Positions 46,242 to 54,681 of a stretch of 64,000 bases of DNA are shown here, in pieces. The stretch comes from Pseudonocardia broussonetiae (GTDB lineage Bacteria; Actinomycetota; Actinomycetes; Mycobacteriales; Pseudonocardiaceae): NCBI RefSeq assembly GCF_013155125.1, contig NZ_CP053564.1, positions 2,425,501 to 2,489,500 of the forward strand, read 5' to 3'. The translations under genes were made by a program, and so were the position numbers. Below the pieces are notes generated by a model that saw only the letters and a list, made by a program, of their open reading frames with translations, had not been told where the DNA came from and did not search any database. Positions within the stretch are counted from its first letter, which is position 1; every line of letters begins with the position of its first letter.

Positions 46242-46302
46242 CCCCCGGTCCCGCAGGGAGGGACCGGGGGCTCACTGCGGCTTCAAATAGCGGTAGCCGC
46301 AG
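46242..46302 (+). terminator. Two tandem hairpins between rpsD and rpoA
   Basis: The first is an 11-bp stem (46242-46252 with 46260-46270, loop GCAGGGA) 9 nt after rpsD. The second is an 8-bp stem (46275-46282 with 46295-46302). They may attenuate transcription so that RpoA and L17 are made at a different level from the ribosomal genes upstream. AAGGAGG follows, 9 nt before the rpoA ATG. Confidence 0.6.
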
Positions 46303-46323
46303 GCCTGAAGGAGGCCCCATCCC

Positions 46324-47373
46324 ATGCTGATCTCTCAGCGCCCCACCCTGGCCGAGGACTCGGTCGTCGACACCCGCTCCCGGTTCGTCATCGAGCCGCT
46401 GGAGCCCGGTTTCGGCTACACGCTGGGCAACTCGCTCCGGCGCACGCTGCTGTCGTCCATCCCGGGCGCGGCGGTCACCAGCATCCGCATCGACGGCGTC
46501 CTGCACGAGTTCACGACCGTCCCGGGGGTGAAGGAGGACGTCACCGACATCATCCTGAACCTCAAGGAGCTGGTCGTGTCCTCCGAGGAGGACGAGCCGG
46601 TCACGATGTACCTGCGCAAGCAGGGCCCCGGCCCGGTCACGGCGGGCGACATCGTCCCGCCCGCCGGCGTCACCGTGCACAACCCGGACCTGCACATCGC
46701 CACGCTCAACGACAAGGGCCGCCTCGAGGTGGAGCTCGTCGTCGAGCGGGGTCGTGGCTACGTCCCGGCCATGCAGAACAAGGCCACCGGCGCCGAGATC
46801 GGCCGCATCCCGGTCGACTCGATCTACTCGCCGGTCCTCAAGGTGACCTACAAGGTCGAGGCCACCCGCGTCGAGCAGCGCACCGACTTCGACAAGCTGG
46901 TGCTCGACGTCGAGACGAAGCCCTCGATCACCCCCCGCGACGCGCTGGCCTCGGCCGGCAAGACGCTGGTGGAGCTGTTCGGCCTCGCGCGCGAGCTGAA
47001 CGTCGACGCCGAGGGCATCGAGATCGGCCCGTCGCCGCAGGAGGCCGACACCATCGCCGCCTTCGCGATGCCGATCGAGGAGCTCGACCTCACGGTCCGC
47101 TCCTACAACTGCCTCAAGCGCGAGGGCATCCACACCGTGGGTGAGCTCGTCGGCCGCAGCGAGGCCGACCTGCTCGACATCCGCAACTTCGGTGCGAAGT
47201 CGATCGACGAGGTCAAGATGAAGCTCGTCGGCCTCGGGCTCGCGCTCAAGGACAGCCCGCCCGGATTCGACCCGTCGGCCGCGGCCGCCGAGTACGGCTC
47301 CGACGGCGGTTACGACGCCGACCAGCCGTTCGGCGACGACGGCCAGGACTACGCAGAAACGGAGCAGCTGTAG
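46324..47373 (+). CDS. rpoA: DNA-directed RNA polymerase subunit alpha
   Basis: 349 aa. The N-terminal dimerisation domain (about 1-225) includes [21 protein letters not shown] split at residues 33-53. A linker and the C-terminal UP-element-binding domain (about 245-315) with [32 protein letters not shown] follow. The protein ends in an acidic, Tyr/Gly-rich tail of about 30 residues. It is separated from rpsD by hairpins and from rplQ by 2 bp. Confidence 0.98.
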   Translation: MLISQRPTLAEDSVVDTRSRFVIEPLEPGFGYTLGNSLRRTLLSSIPGAAVTSIRIDGVLHEFTTVPGVKEDVTDIILNLKELVVSSEEDEPVTMYLRKQGPGPVTAGDIVPPAGVTVHNPDLHIATLNDKGRLEVELVVERGRGYVPAMQNKATGAEIGRIPVDSIYSPVLKVTYKVEATRVEQRTDFDKLVLDVETKPSITPRDALASAGKTLVELFGLARELNVDAEGIEIGPSPQEADTIAAFAMPIEELDLTVRSYNCLKREGIHTVGELVGRSEADLLDIRNFGAKSIDEVKMKLVGLGLALKDSPPGFDPSAAAAEYGSDGGYDADQPFGDDGQDYAETEQL

Positions 47374-47375
47374 CC

Positions 47376-48152
47376 ATGCCTCAGCCCACCAAGGGGCCCC
47401 GCCTGGGCGGGTCACCCGCGCACCAGCGGCTGATCCTGGCCAACCTCGCGACGTCTCTGTTCGAGCACGGCCGGATCACGACGACCGAGGCCAAGGCGCG
47501 CAAGCTGCGCCCCTACGCCGAGCGCCTGATCACCAAGGCCAAGGTCGGCGACCTGCACAACCGTCGCGAGATCCAGAAGGTCATCCGCGACAAGACGGTC
47601 GTGCACCGCCTGATCGCCGACATCGGCCCGTTCTTCGCCGACCGCCAGGGCGGCTACACCCGGATCACCAAGACGCTGCCGCGCAAGGGCGACAACGCCC
47701 CCATGGCCGTGATCGAGCTGGTCCAGCAGAAGACGGTCACCGACGAGGCCAACCGCGCCCGCCGGGCCGCCGCCTCGCAGCAGGCCGCGGCGACCACGCC
47801 CGCGGGCGTGGCCGCCGAGGAGGCTTCGGAGAAGGCGCTCGACGCCGCCGCCGAGGCCCCCGAGGGCAGCGACACCCAGGAGAAGGCGCTGGACGCGGCC
47901 GAGTCCGCCCAGGAGGCCGCCGACTCCGCCGACGCGCCCTACGGCGAGGGCAGCCACGCCCCGCTCGAGGACGCCGACGAGGCGCCGGAGGGCTTCGAGA
48001 TCAAGGGCAACGCCGACTCGATGCTCTACCACGTCCCGGGTTCGCGGTTCTACGACAACACCGTCGCCGAGGTCTGGTTCGCCAGCGCCGAGGCCGCGGA
48101 GGCCGCCGGCTTCTCCCTCCCTGCCTCGCAGCAGAAGAAGGACGAGTCCTGA
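47376..48152 (+). CDS. rplQ: 50S ribosomal protein L17 with extra C-terminal domain
   Basis: 258 aa against about 120-190 for the family. Residues 1-125 are a normal L17 ([64 protein letters not shown] in parts). An Ala/Glu linker follows, containing EKALDAA twice. The end (about 186-258) is almost the same added domain as in L4 here, with [13 protein letters not shown] identical. L17 and L23 lie around the tunnel exit, and L4 reaches the tunnel. The TGA at 48150-48152 overlaps a CTG proposed to start truA. Confidence 0.97.
   Translation: MPQPTKGPRLGGSPAHQRLILANLATSLFEHGRITTTEAKARKLRPYAERLITKAKVGDLHNRREIQKVIRDKTVVHRLIADIGPFFADRQGGYTRITKTLPRKGDNAPMAVIELVQQKTVTDEANRARRAAASQQAAATTPAGVAAEEASEKALDAAAEAPEGSDTQEKALDAAESAQEAADSADAPYGEGSHAPLEDADEAPEGFEIKGNADSMLYHVPGSRFYDNTVAEVWFASAEAAEAAGFSLPASQQKKDES
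47931..48149 (+). repeat. Extra C-terminal domain of L17 (DNA copy shared with L4)
   Basis: This stretch encodes residues 186-258 of L17, starting at DAPYG, and is paralogous to 25540-25758 in rplD. Most synonymous positions in the core agree too, which suggests either recent duplication, gene conversion or shared codon preference. Confidence 0.85.
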
Positions 48153-49039
48153 GCCACCCGCTCCACGCGCCCGAGCCCGTCGTCCCCCCGGACGGCGGGC
48201 TCGGTCCGTCTCTGCGCCGGCGCCACCGGTTCGACCTCGCCTACGACGGCACGGACTTCTCCGGGTGGGCGGTCCAGCCCGGCCTGCGGACGGTGTGCGG
48301 GGTGCTCGTCGACGCGCTGTCGACGGTGCTGCGCGAGCCCGTCGCGGTGACGGTGGCCGGGCGCACCGACGCCGGCGTGCACGCCACCGGTCAGGTCGCC
48401 CACGCCGACCTCCCCGCCGACCTCGACCCGGAGTGGCTGGTGCGGCGCCTCGCGCGCCTGCTGCCGCCCGACGTGCGCGTCCGCGCCGTCCGGCCCGTCC
48501 CCGACGCCTTCGACGCCCGGTTCGGCGCCCTGCGCCGCCACTACCGCTACCGCGTCGCCACCGCGCCGCACGGCGCCGAGCCGCTGCGCGCCCGCGACAC
48601 CGTCGCCTGGCCCTTCCCGGTCGACGTTGACGCCCTCAACGCGGCCTCCGCGCTGCTGCTGGGCGAGCACGACTTCGCCGCCTTCTGCAAGCGCCGCGAG
48701 GGCGCCACGACCGTGCGGGCGCTGCAGGAGCTGCGCTGGAGCGTCGACGACGAGCGGGTCGTCACCGCCGCAGTGGCCGCCGACGCGTTCTGCCACTCGA
48801 TGGTTCGCAGCCTGGTCGGGGCGCTGCTCGACGTCGGCCGCGGGCGGCGGGCCCTCGACTGGCCCGCGGGGCTGCTGCGGCGCGGCGAGCGGGCGAGCGA
48901 GGTGCCGGTGGCCCCGGCCCACGGGCTCACCCTGGTCGCCGTCGATTACCCGCCCGACGCCGACCTCGCGGCGCGGGCGGAGCAGACGCGCCACGTGCGG
49001 TCGCCCGCTGTGCCTCCGCCGCCCGTGAACTCTGCGTGA
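48149..49039 (+). CDS. truA: tRNA pseudouridine synthase A (candidate CTG start)
   Basis: 296 aa from the proposed CTG at 48149. It makes pseudouridine at positions 38-40 of tRNA anticodon arms. Catalytic Asp lies in [12 protein letters not shown]; the N-terminal signature [18 protein letters not shown] (codons about 48230-48283) and the [11 protein letters not shown] and [15 protein letters not shown] blocks are present. The first ATG/GTG/TTG in frame is the GTG at 48293, which would remove that signature. Between rplQ and the signature only CTG codons occur (48149, 48212). The first has AAGGA 7 nt upstream and overlaps the rplQ stop as CTGA, so I prefer it. Confidence 0.88.
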   Translation: MSHPLHAPEPVVPPDGGLGPSLRRRHRFDLAYDGTDFSGWAVQPGLRTVCGVLVDALSTVLREPVAVTVAGRTDAGVHATGQVAHADLPADLDPEWLVRRLARLLPPDVRVRAVRPVPDAFDARFGALRRHYRYRVATAPHGAEPLRARDTVAWPFPVDVDALNAASALLLGEHDFAAFCKRREGATTVRALQELRWSVDDERVVTAAVAADAFCHSMVRSLVGALLDVGRGRRALDWPAGLLRRGERASEVPVAPAHGLTLVAVDYPPDADLAARAEQTRHVRSPAVPPPPVNSA

Positions 49040-49080
49040 CCGAACCGGACAGGCAGTGCCGCGGGGGCGCGGTGCGGACG

Positions 49081-49086
49081 TAGCGT
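49081..49086 (+). promoter_or_regulatory. Putative -10 of the cytosine permease operon
   Basis: TAGCGT fits TANNNT; the transcript would start about 25 nt before the ATG at 49116, which has GGGAGG as ribosome-binding site. No -35 was recognised. The hexamer is the same as before eccB and the dikinase gene. Confidence 0.4.
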
Positions 49087-49115
49087 CGGCCCATCCACCG
49101 AGTGCGGGAGGACCC

Positions 49116-50537
49116 ATGACCGCCGAGCCGACGCCCGACGCCGCCCACGCCGAGACCGCCCGGTCCGGCACCGCCCCCGTCTACGGCGCGAAGATCGTCG
49201 CCGTGGAGCCGGGGAGCAACGGCCCCGTCGCCGACGCCGAGCGCCACGGCCGGCCGCGGCAGCTGTTCTGGACCTGGACCTCGCCCAACCTCGAGTTCGC
49301 GACGATCTTCGTCGGCGTGCTGTCGGTGCAGGTGTTCGGGCTGACGTTCGGCCAGGCCGTCGCCGCGATCCTGCTCGGCAACGGCATGGCCGGGATCGCG
49401 CACGGCGTGCTCTCGGCACGGGCCCCGTCGGCCGGCGTGCCGCAGATGGTGCTGGGCCGGCTCGCGTTCGGCTACCGCGGCAACGTGCTCCCCGCCGGGC
49501 TGATGACGATCACGTCGGGCTTCGGCTGGTTCGCGGTCAACAGCGTCAGCGCCTCCTTCGCGCTCAACTCGCTGACCGGGCTGCCCGCGCCGTTCTGGCT
49601 GGTCGTCGTCGTGCTGGTGCAGGTCGGCGTCGCGTTCTTCGGGCACAACCTGGTGCAGGCGTTCGAGCGCGTCGCGTTCCCCGTGCTCGCGGTGGTGCTG
49701 GGGATCGGCGCGGTGATCGTGCTGGCGTCGTCGGACCCGTCGTTCGTGCCCGTCGACGGCGGCACCGGCGGGATCGGCGGATTCCTGCTGATGCTCGGCG
49801 CGGTCTTCGGCTACACCGCGGGCTGGAGCCCGTACGCCGCCGACTACGCGCGCTACCTCCCCGCCGACAGCCCGCGCCGGCGCGTCGGGCTCGCCGCGGG
49901 CGGCGGGCTGTTCGCGTCGACCTCGCTGCTGATGGTCGTCGGCGCGGCGTCGGTGAGCGCGGCGGCCGCGGTCGGCAGCGTCTCGGAGAACCCGACCAGC
50001 GCCTACGTCGGCGTCCTGCCCGGCTTCCTGGCCGGGCTGACGCTGCTGGCGATCGCGCTCGGCGCGGTGGCCGCGAACGTCCTCAACGTCTACTCCGGCG
50101 CGATGGCGTTCCTGTCGATGGGCTTCCCCATCAAGCTGGAGCGGGCCCGGGCCGTCGTCGCGGTGGCGTTCGGGGTGGTCGGCTTCGTCATCGCGCTGGT
50201 CGCCCTCGGTGACGCCGCGGCCGGGTACGAGGCCTTCCTGCTCGTGATCGTCTACTGGATCGGACCGTGGCTCGGCGTCGTGCTCACCGACCAGTACCTG
50301 CGCCGCGGCGCCGTGCCGACCGAGCTGTTCTACGACCGCTCCTACCGCAACCCGGCCGGGGTGATCGCGCTGGTCGCCGGCATCGTCGTGTCGGTGGGGC
50401 TGTTCTCCAACCAGGAGCTGTTCGTCGGGCTGGTGCCGTCGGTGGCGCCCGGGATCGGCGACATCACGTTCCTCGTCGGCTTCGCGCTGTCGGCGGGCTT
50501 GTACGCGGTGCTGTTCCGCCGGAGCATGGCCCGGTGA
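49116..50537 (+). CDS. Cytosine/purine permease, NCS1 family
   Basis: 473 aa with about 12 membrane helices. The NCS1 family carries cytosine, purines, allantoin or hydantoins with protons or sodium. After a polar N-terminus (about 45 residues) comes the QLFWTWTSPNLEFATIFVGV segment, typical of CodB-type proteins, and a later AGWSPYAADYARYLP. The ATG at 49116 follows GGGAGG. Its TGA overlaps the GTG of a cytosine deaminase gene, strong context for a pyrimidine base as substrate. Confidence 0.87.
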   Translation: MTAEPTPDAAHAETARSGTAPVYGAKIVAVEPGSNGPVADAERHGRPRQLFWTWTSPNLEFATIFVGVLSVQVFGLTFGQAVAAILLGNGMAGIAHGVLSARAPSAGVPQMVLGRLAFGYRGNVLPAGLMTITSGFGWFAVNSVSASFALNSLTGLPAPFWLVVVVLVQVGVAFFGHNLVQAFERVAFPVLAVVLGIGAVIVLASSDPSFVPVDGGTGGIGGFLLMLGAVFGYTAGWSPYAADYARYLPADSPRRRVGLAAGGGLFASTSLLMVVGAASVSAAAAVGSVSENPTSAYVGVLPGFLAGLTLLAIALGAVAANVLNVYSGAMAFLSMGFPIKLERARAVVAVAFGVVGFVIALVALGDAAAGYEAFLLVIVYWIGPWLGVVLTDQYLRRGAVPTELFYDRSYRNPAGVIALVAGIVVSVGLFSNQELFVGLVPSVAPGIGDITFLVGFALSAGLYAVLFRRSMAR

Positions 50538-50977
50538 ACCCCGAGATGCTGGACGTCGCCGTCGAGGAGGCCCGGGCCGGGCTCGCGGAGGGCGGGATCC
50601 CGATCGGCGCCGCCCTGTTCGCGGGCGACGGCACGCTGCTCGGCCGCGGCCACAACCGCCGCGTCCAGGACGGCGACCCGTCGATGCACGCCGAGACCGC
50701 CGCCTTCAAGGCGGCCGGGCGGCAGCGCGACTACCGCACGACGATCATGGTGACGACCCTGTCGCCGTGCTGGTACTGCTCCGGGCTGGTGCGCCAGTTC
50801 GGGATCGGCGCCGTCGTCGTCGGGGAGGCGCAGACGTTCTCCGGCGGGCACGACTGGCTCGCCGAGCACGGCGTCGACGTCACGGTGCTCTCCGACGAGC
50901 GGTGCGTCGGCCTGATGACCGACTTCATCGCCGCCCGGCCGGACCTGTGGTTCGAGGACATCGGGGAGGTCCCGTGA
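50534..50977 (+). CDS. Cytosine deaminase, yeast-type (nucleoside deaminase family)
   Basis: 147 aa. Zinc-site residues are His52 and Glu54 (HAE) and Cys79, Cys82 (PCWYC); Glu54 is the proton shuttle. The GRGHNRRVQDGDPSMHAE stretch and the C-terminal DLWFEDIGE are close to fungal FCY1-type cytosine deaminases, which act on the free base and also on 5-methylcytosine. It is therefore probably not a tRNA or guanine deaminase. GTGA overlaps at both ends couple it to the permease and the dioxygenase. Confidence 0.85.
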   Translation: MNPEMLDVAVEEARAGLAEGGIPIGAALFAGDGTLLGRGHNRRVQDGDPSMHAETAAFKAAGRQRDYRTTIMVTTLSPCWYCSGLVRQFGIGAVVVGEAQTFSGGHDWLAEHGVDVTVLSDERCVGLMTDFIAARPDLWFEDIGEVP

Positions 50978-51903
50978 TCGCGACCGTCGACCTGCGCGAC
51001 CCCGACCCGGCCGCCGTCGACGCCGGGCTGCAGGAGGCCGGGTTCCTGCTGGTCACCGGGCACGGGGTCGACGCGGCGCTGCGCGCCGAGCTGCGGGCGG
51101 CCGCGCGGCGGTTCTTCGCGCTGCCGGCGTCGGTGAAGCAGGCGTACGCGGTGGGCGTCGGCGGGCGCGGGTGGCTGCCGCCGGGCGTCGAGGCGAACGG
51201 GGCCGTCGAGGGCCCGGGCTCCGACGGGCAGGAGCACCCGCCGGACCTCAAGGAGTCGTTCGCGATCGGGCCGGACACCACGACCGGCGACCGGGACGTC
51301 GACGCGGTGTGGTTCCCGCCCAACGTGTGGCCCGCCGAGGTGCCGGAGCTGCACGAGGTGGCCACGCGGTACCTGGCGGAGATGACGGCCGTCTCGGGCC
51401 GGCTCCTCGAGCTGTGCGGGACCGCGCTCGGTGTGGCGCCGCTGACGACGACCACCCCGACCTGGACGTTCAACATCAACCGCTACCCGCCGCTGACCGA
51501 GGTGGGCGAGCCCGCGCCGGGGCAGTTCCGCATCGGCCCGCACACCGACTTCGGCACCGTCACCGTGCTCGACCGTGAGCCCGGGGCGGGCGGCCTGCAG
51601 GTGCACAGCGACGCCGGGGGCTGGGAGGACGCGCCGTACGACCCGGACGCGCTCACCGTCAACGTCGGCGACCTGCTCGCCCACTGGACGGGGATGCGCT
51701 GGCGCTCCGGGCGGCACCGCGTGCTGCCGCCGCAGCCGGGCTCGCCGCACGAGGAGCTGATCTCGCTCGTGTTCTTCTTCGAGCTCGACCACGACGCGCT
51801 CGTGACCCCGCTCGCGCCGCCGATCGGGCGGCGCGCCGACCTGGAGCCGGTGGTGTCGGCGCCGTTCCTGCGGGAGCGCCTCGACGCGATCTCGGTCGGC
51901 TGA
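50974..51903 (+). CDS. Isopenicillin-N-synthase-like non-haem iron dioxygenase
   Basis: 309 aa. The iron-binding triad is His190, Asp192 (HTDF) and His248 (GRHRV) on a double-stranded beta-helix. The family includes 2-oxoglutarate oxygenases such as fungal thymine 7-hydroxylase. The RxS motif that usually holds 2-oxoglutarate reads ELIS here: Leu262 stands for Arg and Ser264 is kept. This could mean a different co-substrate mode. Coupled by GTGA to the cytosine deaminase, it could oxidise the resulting uracil or thymine; that is inference. Confidence 0.82.
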   Translation: MIATVDLRDPDPAAVDAGLQEAGFLLVTGHGVDAALRAELRAAARRFFALPASVKQAYAVGVGGRGWLPPGVEANGAVEGPGSDGQEHPPDLKESFAIGPDTTTGDRDVDAVWFPPNVWPAEVPELHEVATRYLAEMTAVSGRLLELCGTALGVAPLTTTTPTWTFNINRYPPLTEVGEPAPGQFRIGPHTDFGTVTVLDREPGAGGLQVHSDAGGWEDAPYDPDALTVNVGDLLAHWTGMRWRSGRHRVLPPQPGSPHEELISLVFFFELDHDALVTPLAPPIGRRADLEPVVSAPFLRERLDAISVG

Positions 51904-51941
51904 GTTCTCCCGAACGCCCACGACGGGTGGGCGCCGGGGGT

Positions 51942-51953
51942 TAGCGTCCGCGG
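51942..51953 (+). promoter_or_regulatory. Leaderless promoter of eccB
   Basis: TAGCGT (51942-51947) lies 6 nt before the ATG at 51954, and no ribosome-binding site is present. A leaderless transcript is likely. Confidence 0.55.
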
Positions 51954-53351
51954 ATGCGGACGCCCGCCACCCGCGACCAGGCCGACGCCCACCGGTTCGG
52001 GGTGCGGCGCCTGGAGTCCGCGCTGGTCCGCGGCGATCCGGTGCCGCTGCACGAGCAGCTGCGCACCCAGCGCCGGGCCGCGGTGGCCGGGGCCGTCCTG
52101 GGGGTGCTGGCGCTGGTCGGCGCGTTCGTCTGGGCGAAGATCGACCCGCGGCCGGGGTGGTCGGCGCAGGCCGTCGTCGTCGGGGCGGAGTCCGGGGCGA
52201 TGTACGTGGTGGCGCACGGGCCCGACCGGCTCGTGCCGGTCGCGAACCTGCCCGCCGGGCGGCTCGTGCTCGCGGCGCTGCGCCGAGGCGGGGCGACCGG
52301 GGCCGACCCGGCGACCGCCGAGCCGGTGCTCGTGGCCGACGCCGACCTCGACGCCGCGCCGCGCACCCCCACCGCCGCCGTACCCGGGGCCACGGCCGTG
52401 CGCCTGGGCGGGGCGGTGGTGGCGCCGCGGTGGGCGGTGTGCGACGTCACCGATGCGGAAACCGGATCCTTCCGGACGGTGGTGGTCGGCGGGACGGCGC
52501 CGATCGTCGGGGATGCGGCGCCGGTCCTGCTCGCCGTGGAGGGCGGTGGCACCTGGCTCGTGGTCGGCGGCCGGCGGCACCGCGTCGACCCGGCCGACCG
52601 CGCCGCCACGGGTGCGCTGGGGCTGGACGGGCGGGAGCCGCGCCTCGCGTCGGCGGCGCTGGTGAACGCGCTGCCCGAGGGGGTGCCGCTGCGCACCCCG
52701 CGCGTCCCCGACGCCGGGGCGTCCGGCCCGGACGGGGTGGGCGAGGTGGGGGACGTGCTGGTCGTGGCCCCGCTCGGCGGCGCCGCGCCGACGTTCCACG
52801 TGCTGCTGGCCGGGGGTGCGCAGCAGGTCCCGGCGGCCGTGGCGGAGGCGCTGCGGGCCGCGGGCGCGGTGGCGCGGGAGGTCGGGCCGGACGTGGTGGC
52901 GCGGCTGCGGCCGCTCGTCGCGCTCGACGTCGTCGGGTGGCCGGATGCGGTGACGCCGCCGTCGGACGCGCCCGTCGTGTGCGTGATGTGGTCGGACGCG
53001 GACGGTACGGCGAGCGTCGTGGGGCCGGCGCTGCCGGTGCCGGCGGCCGCGGCGGGCGTCGACCTGGCGCAGGCCGACGGGCCGGGCGAGCGGGCCGACG
53101 CGGTGGTGCTGGTGCCCGCGGGCGGCGGGGCCGTGCGGGCCACCGGGCCGGGACGCGCGCCCGGGGCGGGGCCGCTGTGGCTCGTCGCGGCCACCGGCGT
53201 CGCCTACGGGGTGGCGGACGAGCCGACGGCGCACGCGCTCGGCATCAGGGCGGCGGAGCCGGCGCCGGAGTGGGCGCTGCGGCTGCTGCCCGTCGGCGGG
53301 ACGCTCGACGTCAGCGCGGCGGAGCGGACGGTGGACGTGCTGCCGGGCTGA
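51954..53351 (+). CDS. eccB: Type VII secretion protein EccB (ESX-4)
   Basis: 465 aa, as in ESX-4 of mycobacteria (about 470). A cytoplasmic N-terminus (RDQADAHRFGVRRLESALVRGD) is typical of EccB, followed by one membrane helix (about 44-66) and a large periplasmic domain of repeats. EccB is a structural part of the ESX membrane complex with EccC, EccD and, in most systems, EccE. Its 3' end overlaps mycP on the other strand by 41 bp. The order eccB, mycP, eccD, eccC, Rv3446c-like, esxU, esxT, rplM matches the mycobacterial ESX-4 locus. Confidence 0.92.
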   Translation: MRTPATRDQADAHRFGVRRLESALVRGDPVPLHEQLRTQRRAAVAGAVLGVLALVGAFVWAKIDPRPGWSAQAVVVGAESGAMYVVAHGPDRLVPVANLPAGRLVLAALRRGGATGADPATAEPVLVADADLDAAPRTPTAAVPGATAVRLGGAVVAPRWAVCDVTDAETGSFRTVVVGGTAPIVGDAAPVLLAVEGGGTWLVVGGRRHRVDPADRAATGALGLDGREPRLASAALVNALPEGVPLRTPRVPDAGASGPDGVGEVGDVLVVAPLGGAAPTFHVLLAGGAQQVPAAVAEALRAAGAVAREVGPDVVARLRPLVALDVVGWPDAVTPPSDAPVVCVMWSDADGTASVVGPALPVPAAAAGVDLAQADGPGERADAVVLVPAGGGAVRATGPGRAPGAGPLWLVAATGVAYGVADEPTAHALGIRAAEPAPEWALRLLPVGGTLDVSAAERTVDVLPG

Positions 53352-54681
53352 CCCCGGCCCGGTCGGCGTCGCGCCCGCGCAGCCGTGCGGCCAGGGCGGA
53401 GGCGGCGCCGAGCAGCCCGACGACGGCGGCCAGGTCGAGCGGCGGAGCGGGCGGGAGCGCTCGGGGCGCGGTGCCGACGAGCGCGCCGGTGCCGGCGGGA
53501 GCGTCCGGGACACCCAGGACGGCGGGTTCGGCGGTGAGCGCGGCGACCGGGTCGACCGCGCCGGCGCCGAGCGCGTCGTCGCGCCCACCGGCGGGGCGGC
53601 GGGCCGTGGCCCGGATCCGGTCGACGACCTGCGCCGCGGTCAGCTCCGGGAAGTGCTCGCGCACCAGCGCGGCCAGCCCGGACACCAGCGCGGCGGAGGA
53701 ACTGCTGCCCGCGAGGGGGTCCGCGGTGAGCCCGCCGCCGACCGCGAGCGAGCGCGCGCCGGTGCCGGGGGCGGCGAGGTCGACCCAGCGGCCGGCGACC
53801 GTGAAGCCCGCCGCGGCGTCGTCAGGCCCGGTGGAGCCGACCGCCACCACCTCGTCGTACCAGCCGGGCAGCGACACCTGCCCCGGCTCGTCCCCGCACC
53901 CCCCGACGCCCGCGTTGCCCGCCGCGGCGACGACCACGACGTCGGCGTCGACGGCGAGGCGCAGGGCCGCCTGCAGCCGCGCGCCCCCGGCGGCCGCCCG
54001 CTCGGGCGGGAGGCACACCGCCTCCGAGACGTTGACGACGTCGGCCCCCGACCGCACGGCCAGCACGACGGCCTCGGCCAGTGTCGCGAGGTCGCCCGCC
54101 GGGCGTTCCCGCCCGTCGGGACCGGGCACCGAGAACGACGGGCCGGCCTGGCGGACGGAGAGGAGCGTGGCGCCCGGGGCGACGCCGACGACCTCGTCGC
54201 CGGGCGAGGGGGCGGCCGCGATGAGGCCGGCGACGGCGGTGCCGTGGCCGTCGCAGTCGTCGAGGCCGGCGCCGGGGCCGCCGCCGGTGAGGAAGTCGCC
54301 GCCACCGCGCAGCCGCCCGGCGAGCCGCGGGTGCGGCGCCACGCCGGTGTCGATCACGGCGACGAGGACGCCCGCTCCGGTGGCGAGGCGGTGGGCGTCG
54401 GACAGGCGCAGGCGGCGGCCGGGCGGCGGGTCGGGTGCGACGGCGGTGCCCATCGGTAGCGGCGCGCACGAGCGCGGGGCGCGCAGGCCGGGGGCGGGTC
54501 CGGGCGCGTCGCCCGCGGGGGCGCTCGCGCGCAGTGGCGGTGGGGCGGGGACGTTGTCGTCGTCCACCGAGGTCGCGGCGTGCGCGGACGGCGCCGCCGT
54601 GGCGTGCGCGGACGGCGCCGCCGCGAGCAGGGCGGCGAGGGCCAGCGCCGCGAGTCCGGCGGCGGTGCGCAGACTCCTCAC
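53311..54681 (-). CDS. mycP: Mycosin, type VII secretion-associated serine protease
   Basis: 456 aa. A signal peptide (about 1-30) is followed by a subtilisin domain with Asp in VLVAVIDTGVAPHPRL, His in DCDGHGTAVAG and Ser in GSSSSAALVSGLAALV (GTSxAxP-type motif altered). The oxyanion Asn is in VVAAAGNAG. Near the C-terminus is a membrane helix (LDLAAVVGLLGAASALAARL), so it is anchored outside the membrane. Mycosins are needed for ESX complex stability. The GTG start overlaps the eccD stop (GTGA on the minus strand). Confidence 0.92.
   Translation of the reverse strand: MRSLRTAAGLAALALAALLAAAPSAHATAAPSAHAATSVDDDNVPAPPPLRASAPAGDAPGPAPGLRAPRSCAPLPMGTAVAPDPPPGRRLRLSDAHRLATGAGVLVAVIDTGVAPHPRLAGRLRGGGDFLTGGGPGAGLDDCDGHGTAVAGLIAAAPSPGDEVVGVAPGATLLSVRQAGPSFSVPGPDGRERPAGDLATLAEAVVLAVRSGADVVNVSEAVCLPPERAAAGGARLQAALRLAVDADVVVVAAAGNAGVGGCGDEPGQVSLPGWYDEVVAVGSTGPDDAAAGFTVAGRWVDLAAPGTGARSLAVGGGLTADPLAGSSSSAALVSGLAALVREHFPELTAAQVVDRIRATARRPAGGRDDALGAGAVDPVAALTAEPAVLGVPDAPAGTGALVGTAPRALPPAPPLDLAAVVGLLGAASALAARLRGRDADRAGVSPAARPPSAPPR

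Noticed and set aside
48212..48214. CTG at 48212 as the truA start
   Set aside because: It would keep the signature, but no ribosome-binding site precedes it; the CTG at 48149 has AAGGA and the stop overlap. It remains a second choice.
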